A DNA stretch of 64,000 bases, from contig PAPM01000039.1 in assembly GCA_002708905.1 (NCBI GenBank), positions 1-64,000 of the forward strand, given 5' to 3'. A program made the position numbers and the translations under genes. The notes beneath the pieces are model-generated. The model was not told the origin of the DNA. It did not search any database and saw only the letters and a program-made list of their open reading frames with translations. Source of the stretch: Pseudomonadales bacterium. Its GTDB lineage: Bacteria; Pseudomonadota; Gammaproteobacteria; Pseudomonadales; Ketobacteraceae. Below, piece after piece: positions 17,572 to 25,993 of the stretch. How positions within the stretch are numbered: position 1 is the stretch's first letter; every line of letters starts with the position of its first letter.

Positions 17572-20500
17572 TGAAACACTTACCCAAATTTCAGGAAGAA
17601 TACAGTGCCAAGTTACCGGCGCTGACGTTGTTGACCAACCTAGGGTGGTCATTCCTCTCTCCTGAACTCGCGTTAGCCGCTCGTGGTGGCAAGGCCGATG
17701 AGGTGGTTTTACGCGAGGTGCTGCGTAGTGAGCTCCAGAAGCGCACCTTCACCTATGCAGGTAAGAGCTACCCGTTATCTGGAAAGGCTATCGACAACCT
17801 GATTGCTGAGGTGTGTAGCCCTGCACTTAACGAAGGCTTGTTAACTGCCAATGAGCGTCTGTACAACCACCTGCTGTATGGCATTTCTGTCACTGAGTTT
17901 GTGGATGGTAAAAAGGCCAGCCCGACGGTTGCACTGATTGATTGGCAGAACCCTACTAATAACAGCTTTGTATTTACCGAAGAGTTTACCGTTACCCGCT
18001 CTGGTGGAGTCGAAAGCCGTAGGCCCGACATTGTTTGCTTTGTAAATGGTATTCCTCTGGTAGTGATAGAAGCCAAGCGTCCAGATGGCAATGCCAAAAA
18101 AGGCCCCACCATAGACGAAGGCATTTCGCAAAGCTTGCGTAACCAGCGCCATGATGAAATCCCGTTACTGTTCGCCTATAGCCAGATGCTGCTTTCCATA
18201 AACGGCAACGAAGGCCGTTATGGTACCTGTGGCACACCCGCTAAGTTCTGGGCTGCTTGGCGTGAAGAAGATATCACTGATGCCGAGATGTACGCCTTCA
18301 AAAACAAAACGCTCAATGATGAACAATTGGCAGGTTTATTCGGCCACCGTCCAGCAAAAGACCTGGATTGGTACCAGAGCCTGACCGCCGCGGGGGAGCT
18401 TGCTGTTACGGGCCAGGATCAATTACTGATTAGCTTGTTAAGCCCTGCCCGGTTGCTGGAGATGACCCGTTACTTCACCTTGTTCGATAAAAAGGCTGGC
18501 AAAATCGTTGCCCGTTATCAGCAGGTGTTTGGTATTAAGCGACTGATTGAACGCATCAATACCCGAAGTAGCACGGGTGGCCGTGAAGGCGGTGTGATTT
18601 GGCACACCACAGGGTCGGGTAAGTCATTCACTATGGTGTTTTTAAGTAAGGCGCTGATCCTGCACGAAAGCCTAAAGCAATGCCGTATTGTAGTGGTGAC
18701 TGACCGGGTAGATTTGGAAACCCAGCTGAGCAAAACCTTTGCCTCTGGCGGCGAACTGGCCGGGAAGAAAGACAAAGAAGCAGCCATGGCCACCTCTGGC
18801 AAACGCCTAGCCGAACAGATTGGCAAAGGCACTGAGCGAATTATCTTCTCGCTCATCCAGAAGTTTAATACTGCTACCAAAATGCCGGAGTGTGTAAACA
18901 ACAGCTCTGACATCATTGTGCTGATTGATGAAGGCCACCGCAGCCAGGGTGGCGAGAACCATATTCGTATGAAGCAGGCGCTGCCTAATGCAGCTTTTGT
19001 CGCCTTCACTGGCACACCACTGTTAAAAGACGATAAGACCACCAATAAGTTTGGCCCCATTGTGCACGCTTATACCATGCAGCGCGCCGTGGAAGACCAG
19101 ACGGTGACGCCTCTGCTATACGAAGAGCGTATTCCCGATCTGGATGTAAATGAACGCGCTATCGACAGTTGGTTTGAGCGTATTACCGAAGGGCTTTCAG
19201 ACGAGCAAAAAGCCGACCTAAAGCGCAAGTTTGCCAAGAAAGGCCAAGTATACGGTGCGGACGACCGCATTCGTTTGATTGCCCTGGATATTGCCAACCA
19301 CTTCGTAAAGAACATCGACGAAGGTTTGAAAGGCCAATTAGCCTGCGACAGTAAGGCCTCAGCTATCAAATACAAAAAGTATCTCGACGAAGCGGGCTTG
19401 TTTGAATCTGCCGTGGTGATGAGCCCGCCGGATAGTCGTGAAGGTAATACTGCAGTCGATGAGGCCACCACACCTGAAGTGACCCAATGGTGGAAAGACA
19501 ACGTGGGTAGCCAGGATGAACAAGCTTACACCAAGCACCTGATTGAACGCTTCGACAAAGATCATTCACTTAAGATACTCATCGTGGTCGATAAGCTGCT
19601 CACCGGCTTTGATGAGCCGAAAAACGCTGTGCTCTATATCGACAAACCCCTGAAAGAGCACAACCTGATCCAGGCCATTGCACGGGTAAACCGTCTGCAC
19701 CCAAAGAAAAAATTTGGCTTGCTTATCGACTATCGCGGCATTCTTGCGGAACTGGATACCACTATTCAGAAATACCAGGATCTGGCTTCCCGCACTCAAG
19801 GTGGTTACGACATCAATGATATTGCTGGCCTCTACAACCAGATGAGTACCGAGTACAAGCGCCTACCCCAGCTCTATAAGCAGCTATGGGCCATATTCGA
19901 TGGCGTGAAAAACAAGAACGACATCGAGCAATTGCGTCAGGTGCTGGTACCAAAGATTGAAGAGAGAGATGGTGAGCTGGTTGACGTACACCTCAAGGTA
20001 CGTGAAGACTTCTACGAAGCCCTGACTGCCTTCGCCAGTTGCTTGAAGGTAGCGCTGCAATCGGCCACCTTCTTTGAAGACAAGAGCTTTAGCGACGAGG
20101 ATCGTCGCCACTACAAAGAAACGGTTAAGCAATTCTCCAGCCTGCGTCAACTGGTACAGCAAGATGCGGGCGAAAGGATTGATTACGACGAATACGCCGA
20201 ACAAGTGAAAAAGCTTCTGGATAAGCATGTGGTGGGTGTCGAGGTTAAAGAGCCCGGTGGCGTGTATGAAGTGGGCAAGATGGGTCAAAAGCAACAGCCG
20301 GAAGACTGGAGCGAAGATAAAACCCGCAACGAAACTGACATTATCAAAACCCGTGTGACACGCATGATTGAGCAAGAGCTGCGAGATGACCCTTACGCTC
20401 AGGAAGCGTTCTCCAAGCTATTGCGCCAGGCCATTGAAGAGGCCGAAAAGCTATTCGACCATCCACTGAAACAGTACATGCTGTTCCGTGAATTTGAAGA

Positions 20501-20849
20501 GCAAGTTCAAGACAGGCGCTTAAACGACATACCTGATGCATTTGCCGGTAATCGCCATGCCCAGGCCTATTTCGGTGTTTTCAAAAAGGTATTGCCGGAA
20601 GCCTTAGCTGTGCTCGACCAGCAAGTCCAGGACAAATGGGTCAAAGTTGCCTTTGAAATTGACCAGGCGGTAGAAAGCTCAGTCGCGGAGAATTCCATCA
20701 ATCCACAGAACATCGAAGCCGACATCCGCAAAAAGCTACTGCCGCGCATGTTCCAGGAATGCAAAGCCATTGGGGGCGGAATGGATCAGGCCAAGAAGAT
20801 TGTTGAGATGATTGTTCAAATCACTCGGGTCGGGTTGAACGGTGCTTGA
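17571..20849 (+). CDS. hsdR: Type I restriction endonuclease subunit HsdR
   Basis: A full-length 1092-residue motor and nuclease subunit. The PD-(D/E)XK nuclease domain shows RRPDIV with D153 and VIEAKRP with E167 and K169. The SF2 translocase has Walker A TTGSGKS at 346-352, a DEGH box near 460, the FTGTP motif III and IARVNR motif VI near 710. A helical C-terminal part binds the HsdM2S core. With HsdM and HsdS it cuts unmodified foreign DNA after translocation. The ATG overlaps the stop of the cassette phosphatase, and the first four residues differ from those of the relic at 11935. The gene therefore seems to have received a new start when the cassette arrived. Confidence 0.97.
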   Translation: MKHLPKFQEEYSAKLPALTLLTNLGWSFLSPELALAARGGKADEVVLREVLRSELQKRTFTYAGKSYPLSGKAIDNLIAEVCSPALNEGLLTANERLYNHLLYGISVTEFVDGKKASPTVALIDWQNPTNNSFVFTEEFTVTRSGGVESRRPDIVCFVNGIPLVVIEAKRPDGNAKKGPTIDEGISQSLRNQRHDEIPLLFAYSQMLLSINGNEGRYGTCGTPAKFWAAWREEDITDAEMYAFKNKTLNDEQLAGLFGHRPAKDLDWYQSLTAAGELAVTGQDQLLISLLSPARLLEMTRYFTLFDKKAGKIVARYQQVFGIKRLIERINTRSSTGGREGGVIWHTTGSGKSFTMVFLSKALILHESLKQCRIVVVTDRVDLETQLSKTFASGGELAGKKDKEAAMATSGKRLAEQIGKGTERIIFSLIQKFNTATKMPECVNNSSDIIVLIDEGHRSQGGENHIRMKQALPNAAFVAFTGTPLLKDDKTTNKFGPIVHAYTMQRAVEDQTVTPLLYEERIPDLDVNERAIDSWFERITEGLSDEQKADLKRKFAKKGQVYGADDRIRLIALDIANHFVKNIDEGLKGQLACDSKASAIKYKKYLDEAGLFESAVVMSPPDSREGNTAVDEATTPEVTQWWKDNVGSQDEQAYTKHLIERFDKDHSLKILIVVDKLLTGFDEPKNAVLYIDKPLKEHNLIQAIARVNRLHPKKKFGLLIDYRGILAELDTTIQKYQDLASRTQGGYDINDIAGLYNQMSTEYKRLPQLYKQLWAIFDGVKNKNDIEQLRQVLVPKIEERDGELVDVHLKVREDFYEALTAFASCLKVALQSATFFEDKSFSDEDRRHYKETVKQFSSLRQLVQQDAGERIDYDEYAEQVKKLLDKHVVGVEVKEPGGVYEVGKMGQKQQPEDWSEDKTRNETDIIKTRVTRMIEQELRDDPYAQEAFSKLLRQAIEEAEKLFDHPLKQYMLFREFEEQVQDRRLNDIPDAFAGNRHAQAYFGVFKKVLPEALAVLDQQVQDKWVKVAFEIDQAVESSVAENSINPQNIEADIRKKLLPRMFQECKAIGGGMDQAKKIVEMIVQITRVGLNGA
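17583..17695 (+). repeat. Right copy of the 113-bp hsdR direct repeat
   Basis: This is the in-gene copy of the repeat at 11950-12062 and lies within codons 5-42 of the intact hsdR. Both copies keep the hsdR reading frame. The five differences suggest that the two copies came from different hsdR alleles or diverged after a duplication. Confidence 0.95.
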
Positions 20850-20863
20850 ACGGATATAACCAG

Positions 20864-21610
20864 ATGAATGTGCCGATTAAACCTCAAAGTCAGACCATGA
20901 GTTTCCGCTACGGCGACGAGCAGATTACGTTTGAGCGAGTTAAGCGCCCACAAGCTACAGGCAAGGTATTAATCAAGGTTCATCCCGATTGTCGGGTAAT
21001 CGCCTCGGCTCCTGAGGGTGCTGAGAGCGAAGCCGTGTTATCTGCTGTTAAAAAGCGTGGACGTTGGATATACGAGCAGCTTCGGGATTTCCGCAAACAG
21101 CTTGAATTCACCACTCCGAGGCAATACATCAGTGGTGAGAGCCATTACTACCTGGGAAAACAGTACCTGCTGAAAGTAATTGAAGCGCCTGAGCAGGTTC
21201 AAGGCGTGAAACTGCTACGTGGCAAACTGGAAGTATCAGTACGAGCCAAGTCCGCTGACAAGGTTAAAGAGCTACTAACTGACTGGTACAAAGCACGGGC
21301 CAAGGAAACCTTCGCCAAGCGTCTAGATGCCATGCTGGAACAAGCCCTTTGGGTAGAGGAACGACCACCGCTGCGCATACTGACCATGCAAACTCAATGG
21401 GGCAGCTGCTCACCCAATGGCCGAATCACCCTGAACCCTCACCTGGTTAAAGCACCTCGTGAGTGTATTGACTACGTGATTTTGCATGAGCTTTGCCACA
21501 TCGCCGAACATAACCACAGCGAGCGGTTCTACCGGCTAATGGGCCAGGTAATGCCAAAGTGGGAGAAGACGAAAGAACGGCTGGATGGGATGGCAAATCT
21601 AGTTTTTTAG
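20864..21610 (+). CDS. YgjP-type zinc metallopeptidase-like protein (DUF45/M48-like)
   Basis: A 248-residue protein of the YgjP/DUF45 family. The zinc-binding HELCHIAEHNHSERFY (HExxH plus a later histidine and glutamate) lies near 200-215. The family motif TQWGSCSPNGRITLNPHLV precedes it. YgjP homologues often sit beside hsdR in type I restriction loci, but their substrate is not established. The ATG at 20864 is chosen. A TTG at 20846 overlapping the hsdR stop is an equally coupled alternative that would add six residues. The gene is the last of the rightward restriction operon. Control of subunit turnover would fit the location, but this is only an inference. Confidence 0.9.
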   Translation: MNVPIKPQSQTMSFRYGDEQITFERVKRPQATGKVLIKVHPDCRVIASAPEGAESEAVLSAVKKRGRWIYEQLRDFRKQLEFTTPRQYISGESHYYLGKQYLLKVIEAPEQVQGVKLLRGKLEVSVRAKSADKVKELLTDWYKARAKETFAKRLDAMLEQALWVEERPPLRILTMQTQWGSCSPNGRITLNPHLVKAPRECIDYVILHELCHIAEHNHSERFYRLMGQVMPKWEKTKERLDGMANLVF

Positions 21611-21691
21611 CAACCTACAAGATACATAAAATGCCATATATTATGTTTAAAAGCTGTGCTAACATCTGTCCCGATTAACATAGGAATCGAA

Positions 21692-22132
21692 ATGAGTCAA
21701 CCAAACGAATTCGACATTGCTTGTTATATCCTTGAAAAACAAGGTGAGATATCAGCAATGAAACTGCAAAAGCTACTTTATTACTGCCAAGCTTGGTCAA
21801 TGGTCTGGGATGAAAAAACCTTATTTGAGACAGACTTTGAAGCTTGGGCTAATGGACCAGTTTTGCCAACAATCTATGATATCCATAGAGGGAAATTTCT
21901 TGTAAATAAAGAGCTATTCACAAGTGGCAACCCTTCTAATATAGATGCTGAAGCACGCGACACTATTGACCAGGTTTTAAAGGTCTACGGTGATAAAACA
22001 GCACAATGGCTAAGTAATTTGACTCATGAAGAAGCGCCTTGGAAAGACTCAAGAGGAGATCTATCCCCCTTGGATCGTTCCAATACGATTATCGAAAAAG
22101 GTATGATTCATGAGTACTATTCAGGACTGTAA
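21692..22132 (+). CDS. Panacea-domain (DUF4065) antitoxin-like protein
   Basis: A 146-residue protein with the Panacea/DUF4065 domain (SocA/GepA-like). The family signature is clear in MKLQKLLYYCQAWSMVWDE near 25-45, followed by FEAWANGPVLPTIY near 52-65. Panacea domains serve as antitoxins in many two-gene toxin-antitoxin systems with unrelated toxins. The ATG at 21692 has AGGAATCG as ribosome binding site. The next gene starts two bases after the stop, the arrangement expected of a toxin-antitoxin pair. An 81-bp gap separates it from the metallopeptidase, so it probably has its own promoter. Confidence 0.88.
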   Translation: MSQPNEFDIACYILEKQGEISAMKLQKLLYYCQAWSMVWDEKTLFETDFEAWANGPVLPTIYDIHRGKFLVNKELFTSGNPSNIDAEARDTIDQVLKVYGDKTAQWLSNLTHEEAPWKDSRGDLSPLDRSNTIIEKGMIHEYYSGL

Positions 22133-22134
22133 CT

Positions 22135-22731
22135 TTGGCAAGTTCGAAAGCAGAGAAGCGCGAAGAACGCAAAAAACTTAAACAAGAAAAAGCTCAAAAG
22201 CTTGCTGATAAATTTACTTCTTCAAGCCAAATAAAAGAAATCAAGGCTCCACCTCAAAGAGAGTGCCCTAAAACTCCAATAACCCCGCAAGACAGGGCTG
22301 CATCTGTCAAAAAGCTTCCTTCAATTACTGAGAAGCCTGCTATTTCTTCCACGACAATGACTTGGTGCCACAGTCTTGCTGATATAGAAGATTACTGGAC
22401 ATGGGGCGAATCCAGGAAATGGACTGAATCAGAGTGGACTAGTGAAATCCTGAGAGAACTCGAACCGCTGACTAAACTTACTTGGTCTGAAATAGCGAGA
22501 ATGGAAACAGGAGAAGGTAAAAAAAGAAAACGAAGAAAACGCCACCACCCGCAACCAATAAGCTCCATAATTAGCGAAGCTCAACAGCGATGGTCTAATC
22601 TAAACTTAGAACAATTCGATACAGCTTACAGATTTAGACTAGGTGGTACTAAAAGGGTTTGGGGATTTCAGTGTGGCAGTCATTTTTACATGGTTTGGTA
22701 TGAGCGAGAACATAAAATATACCCAGTATAG
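22135..22731 (+). CDS. Unknown protein, probable toxin partner of the Panacea protein
   Basis: A 198-residue protein starting at TTG 22135, two bases after the Panacea stop. I do not recognise the family. The first 30 residues are rich in lysine and glutamate and form a charged helix. A low-complexity proline/lysine stretch continues to about 75. The folded part begins near 80 (TWCHSLADIEDYW). A basic cluster KKRKRRKRHH lies near 130. The C-terminus RVWGFQCGSHFYMVWYERE with a final HKIYPV resembles the last strands of small barrel toxins of the RelE/ParE type. This is a visual impression only. The location directly behind a Panacea gene makes a toxin role likely. The TTG start would keep expression low. 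Confidence 0.6.
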   Translation: MASSKAEKREERKKLKQEKAQKLADKFTSSSQIKEIKAPPQRECPKTPITPQDRAASVKKLPSITEKPAISSTTMTWCHSLADIEDYWTWGESRKWTESEWTSEILRELEPLTKLTWSEIARMETGEGKKRKRRKRHHPQPISSIISEAQQRWSNLNLEQFDTAYRFRLGGTKRVWGFQCGSHFYMVWYEREHKIYPV

Positions 22732-22753
22732 GAACACTTATATTCAAGAGTCA

Positions 22754-22972
22754 TCATTCTACCTCATCAAATAATTGGCGAATTGATATCTCCAATGCTT
22801 TAGCAATCTGGAAAATTTTAGTCAGCGTAATATTCTGATCACCACGCTCAATATGCCCCATATAACTCCGGTCGATCCCTGCTAGATCGGCAAAGGCTTC
22901 CTGCGACAGCCCCTTCTCTTTTCTTATCTGACGCACTCTTTCCCCAAATGCGACTAAACGTGGATCTTTCAT
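22754..22972 (-). CDS. XRE-family transcriptional regulator
   Basis: A 72-residue single-domain helix-turn-helix protein of the Cro/C1 (XRE) type. GERVRQIRKEKGLSQEAFAD and the DRSYMGHIERGDQN segment hold the recognition helix. The size and sequence recall controller (C) proteins of restriction-modification systems such as C.AhdI. These bind their own promoter and time expression of the nuclease. The ATG at 22972 is preferred over TTG 22987. It is transcribed towards the toxin-like gene and divergent from the 152-residue HTH protein. Two short palindromes lie in the intergenic space. Confidence 0.9.
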   Translation of the reverse strand: MKDPRLVAFGERVRQIRKEKGLSQEAFADLAGIDRSYMGHIERGDQNITLTKIFQIAKALEISIRQLFDEVE

Positions 22973-22999
22973 GATTGCTCTGTTCAAAAGACAGAACTA

Positions 23000-23034
23000 T
23001 CACCAAGTAGTGAATATATCACCACGGTATATAT
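23000..23034. promoter_or_regulatory. Candidate operators for the XRE regulator
   Basis: Two short inverted repeats lie side by side in the divergent gap. TCAC (23000-23003) pairs with GTGA (23010-23013), and ATATAT (23014-23019) pairs with TATATAT (23028-23034). CACCA appears in both spacers. Paired operators are typical of controller proteins of restriction systems. Binding itself is inferred. Confidence 0.45.
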
Positions 23035-23095
23035 CGCTCATTTTCCGGATTTTTGCGGTACGCTTAACCAATCGTATGAAAAATGGGATGAGCGT

Positions 23096-23554
23096 ATGTG
23101 GAGCAACAAGCAACAAAATCAACTGGAAAGAATACTGAATCACCCAGGACTTAGATTCAGAAAAGTCAGCAAATACAGATATCTAATCAGGTACAAATGC
23201 CGTCAATGGTACTTGTGGCCTCGGTCTGGGCGATACCAGAAGATCTCATCAAACGGCGCAGTATCAGAAATCTTCATGGGTGAACTATCAGACTTCTATC
23301 ACCGATATCTAACTGAGGAACTTGATTTGCCAGAGAACTTTGGCAAGACCTGGTCTAAAGATGATGAAGAGGTGCTGTATGACATGATTGAACTGGCGTG
23401 TACATGCAGGCAAATGGCCGAGGAGCTAAAACGCCATCCAGCCAGTGTTGCAACGAGACTAGCTAAATATCTGGATGATGAGAGTCTTCAAGACCGGCTT
23501 AATGAAGATACGTACGATGTGCCTGTAAGAGAGCTGACTGACTGGAAAACCTGA
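23096..23554 (+). CDS. Unknown 152-residue protein with a C-terminal HTH-like segment
   Basis: I do not recognise this family. The N-terminal half is basic and aromatic (RFRKVSKYRYLIRYKCRQWYLW). The C-terminal half, from KTWSKDDEEVLYDMI to ASVATRLAKYL (about 82-125), has the pattern of a short helix-turn-helix: a tryptophan, an acidic helix, then a helix ending SVATRLAKYL. This pattern is found at the ends of many DNA-binding proteins. The ATG at 23096 has only a weak ribosome binding site. The gene is the last one of the island and is divergent from the XRE regulator. A DNA-binding or regulatory role is plausible, not shown. Confidence 0.6.
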   Translation: MWSNKQQNQLERILNHPGLRFRKVSKYRYLIRYKCRQWYLWPRSGRYQKISSNGAVSEIFMGELSDFYHRYLTEELDLPENFGKTWSKDDEEVLYDMIELACTCRQMAEELKRHPASVATRLAKYLDDESLQDRLNEDTYDVPVRELTDWKT

Positions 23555-23572
23555 TGTCCATATAGCTACTAC

Positions 23573-23612
23573 ATAACCCGGTACGATAATCCGTGTCTAT
23601 ATAACCCGTACG
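23573..23612. repeat. Short direct repeats at the right junction of the island
   Basis: ATAACCCGGTACG (23573-23585) and ATAACCCGTACG (23601-23612) are near-identical direct repeats 28 bp apart. The second abuts the point near 23612 where the yjbQ sequence is lost. They may be recombinase-binding repeats or part of the attachment site. No matching core was seen at the left end because that end is outside the window. Confidence 0.45.
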
Positions 23613-23875
23613 TCACTGCCCTCCAGGGTGTGCAGGTAATAGGGCTGGTTCTCCGGCACCATGTGGTTGAAATGGGATTCCATGTCCAAGCGCACATCCG
23701 GGTCCGCATTTTCATTGATGGAGAGGGACGCTGACGTGTGCTGGATAAAAAAATGGGCCAAGCCGACTTCATAATCAGCCAGTGGCTGCGCCAGAGTTTG
23801 CAGAATCTCTTGAGTCACCAGATGAAATCCCCGGGAGCGGGGTTTGAGGGTAATCGTGGTTTGAAACCAGGCCAT
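23597..23875 (-). pseudogene. yjbQ: yjbQ truncated by the island
   Basis: The first ~88 residues of a YjbQ/UPF0047 protein (secondary thiamine-phosphate synthase-like). Conserved segments are PRSRGFHLVTQEI near 13-25, HTSASLSINENADPDVRLDMESHFNH near 47-72 (shown here only as landmarks) and the YLHTLEG block near 80-86. A complete YjbQ has about 139 residues and continues after this block with a conserved DD-PAH segment and a C-terminal GTWQG motif. Here four unrelated residues and a stop follow. The lost part holds conserved active-site residues, so the product should be inactive. The break at about 23612 marks the right end of the mobile island. Confidence 0.85.
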
Positions 23876-23908
23876 TGGGGGCTCCTTTACATACTAAGCT
23901 TCAGTCAG

Positions 23909-24925
23909 TTACTGACGCCACTGGCTGGGGCTCATGCCGCAGTGTTGGCGAAACGCGCGGGCAAAGTTGGCACTGTCGTTGTAGCCCAAACGCAGGGCAA
24001 TGGCAGTGATATTATCCTGCCCGCTCATCAGGTATTGCTTGGCCAGGGCCATTTTTACTTCTGTCAGCAGATCCCGCCAGCGTACTCCTTCCTGCAGCAG
24101 TTGGCGACGCAGGGTACGTTCCGATACGTGTCGCTGTGCTGCCAACTCACTCAGGGATGGCAGCGGTGGCCCCGCCTGCAACAGACTCTGGCGCAGCCGC
24201 TCGGACATGCCCCCGGGTTTGGGGATCGCGCTCATCAAGGCTTCACATTGGCGTACGGCCAGCTGGAAGGACTGCTCATTGGCCAGGGCCAAAGGAAAAC
24301 CGAGCAGCTCTGTGGGGATAGTTAGGCGCAGCTCATCCGATTCGAAATGAATTGCCACGTCGTGGTAGGCCGCCAGCGCCTCTTCGTCATAGAGAGTAGC
24401 CGGATAGGGGATATGAGCACTAACTGCCTGCCAGGGCTCCGGATACAGGAAACGCCCCTGCACATAGATGGAGGATACGGTGGCATCGAGGATGAACTGA
24501 CAGGTGGGTTCACCCATATCCCTGCCCATAATGTTAGAGGGGCGAATCAGCAGGTGGCTCTGCTCAGCCTCCTCTTCCACCACCAGGTCGGTCAGCGGCA
24601 TCACCAACGGCTGAAAGCGTTGGGCCACCCTTAGCGCCTCACCCAGAGTAGGTGCACATAAACCTGCATAACCAGTTAAACCGTGAGCTGACAGGTTAAG
24701 ACGCTTACCCAAATGAACCCCCAGAGAGGGCAGACCGGTGGCCTGTATCGACCAGCTCACCAGGGTTTCCACCTGCTCCAGGGTCAGGAAATCATCCTGC
24801 TGGGAACGGATGAACGCCGGCGACTGACCGATCAACTCCAGCGGCTCAGCCGGGTCCAGGCCGTGCTCCTGCAGCAGGTTCAGCAGCACCCGAAAATAAC
24901 GGGCGGGAATGAAAGCGGTAGACAT
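23909..24925 (-). CDS. AraC-family transcriptional regulator
   Basis: A 338-residue regulator. An N-terminal arabinose-binding-like domain (about 20-210) of the type found in OruR-like regulators precedes a C-terminal AraC helix-turn-helix domain (about 240-335). SLSELAAQRHVSERTLRRQL holds the first HTH and NITAIALRLGYNDSANFARA the second. It is divergent from an epoxide-hydrolase-like gene and an SDR gene, with 117 bp between, and is likely to control them. It is the first intact backbone gene after the island. Confidence 0.92.
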   Translation of the reverse strand: MSTAFIPARYFRVLLNLLQEHGLDPAEPLELIGQSPAFIRSQQDDFLTLEQVETLVSWSIQATGLPSLGVHLGKRLNLSAHGLTGYAGLCAPTLGEALRVAQRFQPLVMPLTDLVVEEEAEQSHLLIRPSNIMGRDMGEPTCQFILDATVSSIYVQGRFLYPEPWQAVSAHIPYPATLYDEEALAAYHDVAIHFESDELRLTIPTELLGFPLALANEQSFQLAVRQCEALMSAIPKPGGMSERLRQSLLQAGPPLPSLSELAAQRHVSERTLRRQLLQEGVRWRDLLTEVKMALAKQYLMSGQDNITAIALRLGYNDSANFARAFRQHCGMSPSQWRQ

Positions 24926-25042
24926 TCGTATACTGTCCGCTAATGACTGATGATTGTCAATCCATCACAGGCCTGTTCACCGTTTCATCGCTAGTCTTGA
25001 TCACGCACTAAAATCATAATAACGACTACAGAGGGAAAACCC

Positions 25043-25960
25043 GTGAAGCAGTATTTTGTTCCAGCGGGAGAAGCCGCTATCTGGGTAACAGAACAGGGTA
25101 ACCCGGAGCACCCAACCTTGCTGTTTGTACATGGCTTTCCGGATGACCACCGGGTGTGGTCCGCCGTCATCGAGCAGTTGGAAAACGACTACCATATCCT
25201 GACCCTGGATTTACGGGGAGCAGGCAACAGTACTCGACCGGAAGATCGCAGTGCCTACCGCATCGAGCGGGTGATTCCGGATTTCGCCGCCGTTATGGAT
25301 CATGTGGTTCCCGGCAAACCGGTGCATTTAGTGGGACATGACTGGGGCAGCACCCTGTGCTGGTCCTTCGTCAGCGATCCGCAGTTGGCGAGCCGCCTGG
25401 CCAGTTACACCAGTCTGTCAGGGCCCCACGTTGGCCTGCTGTGGCAGTGGATCAACCAACAGGTACGCTCCGCCAGCATCAGCGGCATGCAAAAGGCCCT
25501 GGCTCAACTCTCCCACTCCTGGTACATATTTGCCTTCCATATTCCCAAGTTACCGGAAACCCTGTTTACCCGCTTCGGCACCAAACTTTGGCCCTTCGCC
25601 ATGAAGCAGGGCGGCGTACCGGAAGACGACGACTACCTGGAACACAGTGAAAACGATATTCGCAGTGTGACGCTGGATACCATCGAGCTGTACCGCCAGA
25701 ATGCGTTCAAACCGCCACCGGTTCCGGCACCCGGCAGTATTCAGGTGCCGGTACAACTGGTGCTGCTGCAACAGGACCCATTTATCCGGCCTTACATCTT
25801 TGAGAACCTGGAGCAGTATGTGCCGAACCTGACCCGGCGTACCTTGGACAGCAACCACTGGGCACCCCGCTCCCATCCGCAGCAGGTGGCTCAGCTGATC
25901 GATCGTCACGTTAAGTCAGTGGCCAAACGCAAAAAAGATAATGCCTCTAATGCAGCGTAA
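25043..25960 (+). CDS. Alpha/beta hydrolase, epoxide hydrolase-like
   Basis: A 305-residue alpha/beta hydrolase. HGFP at 30-33 is the oxyanion-hole motif. The nucleophile elbow GHDWGS carries D100 instead of serine, as in epoxide hydrolases and haloalkane dehalogenases. The catalytic histidine is in SNHWAPRSHP near 280. An aspartate nucleophile makes ester hydrolysis unlikely and epoxide or halide opening more likely. The substrate is unknown. The gene is divergent from the AraC regulator and followed after 33 bp by an SDR, which suggests a short catabolic operon. Confidence 0.88.
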   Translation: MKQYFVPAGEAAIWVTEQGNPEHPTLLFVHGFPDDHRVWSAVIEQLENDYHILTLDLRGAGNSTRPEDRSAYRIERVIPDFAAVMDHVVPGKPVHLVGHDWGSTLCWSFVSDPQLASRLASYTSLSGPHVGLLWQWINQQVRSASISGMQKALAQLSHSWYIFAFHIPKLPETLFTRFGTKLWPFAMKQGGVPEDDDYLEHSENDIRSVTLDTIELYRQNAFKPPPVPAPGSIQVPVQLVLLQQDPFIRPYIFENLEQYVPNLTRRTLDSNHWAPRSHPQQVAQLIDRHVKSVAKRKKDNASNAA

Positions 25961-25993
25961 AGCACTGCCGTTTCAGCAATGAAGGAAAGCACC

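Noticed and set aside
1-23600. CRISPR array, tRNA or insertion sequence within the island
   Set aside because: No regularly spaced repeats, no tRNA-like cloverleaf and no DDE transposase were seen. Mobility is explained by the recombinase trio.
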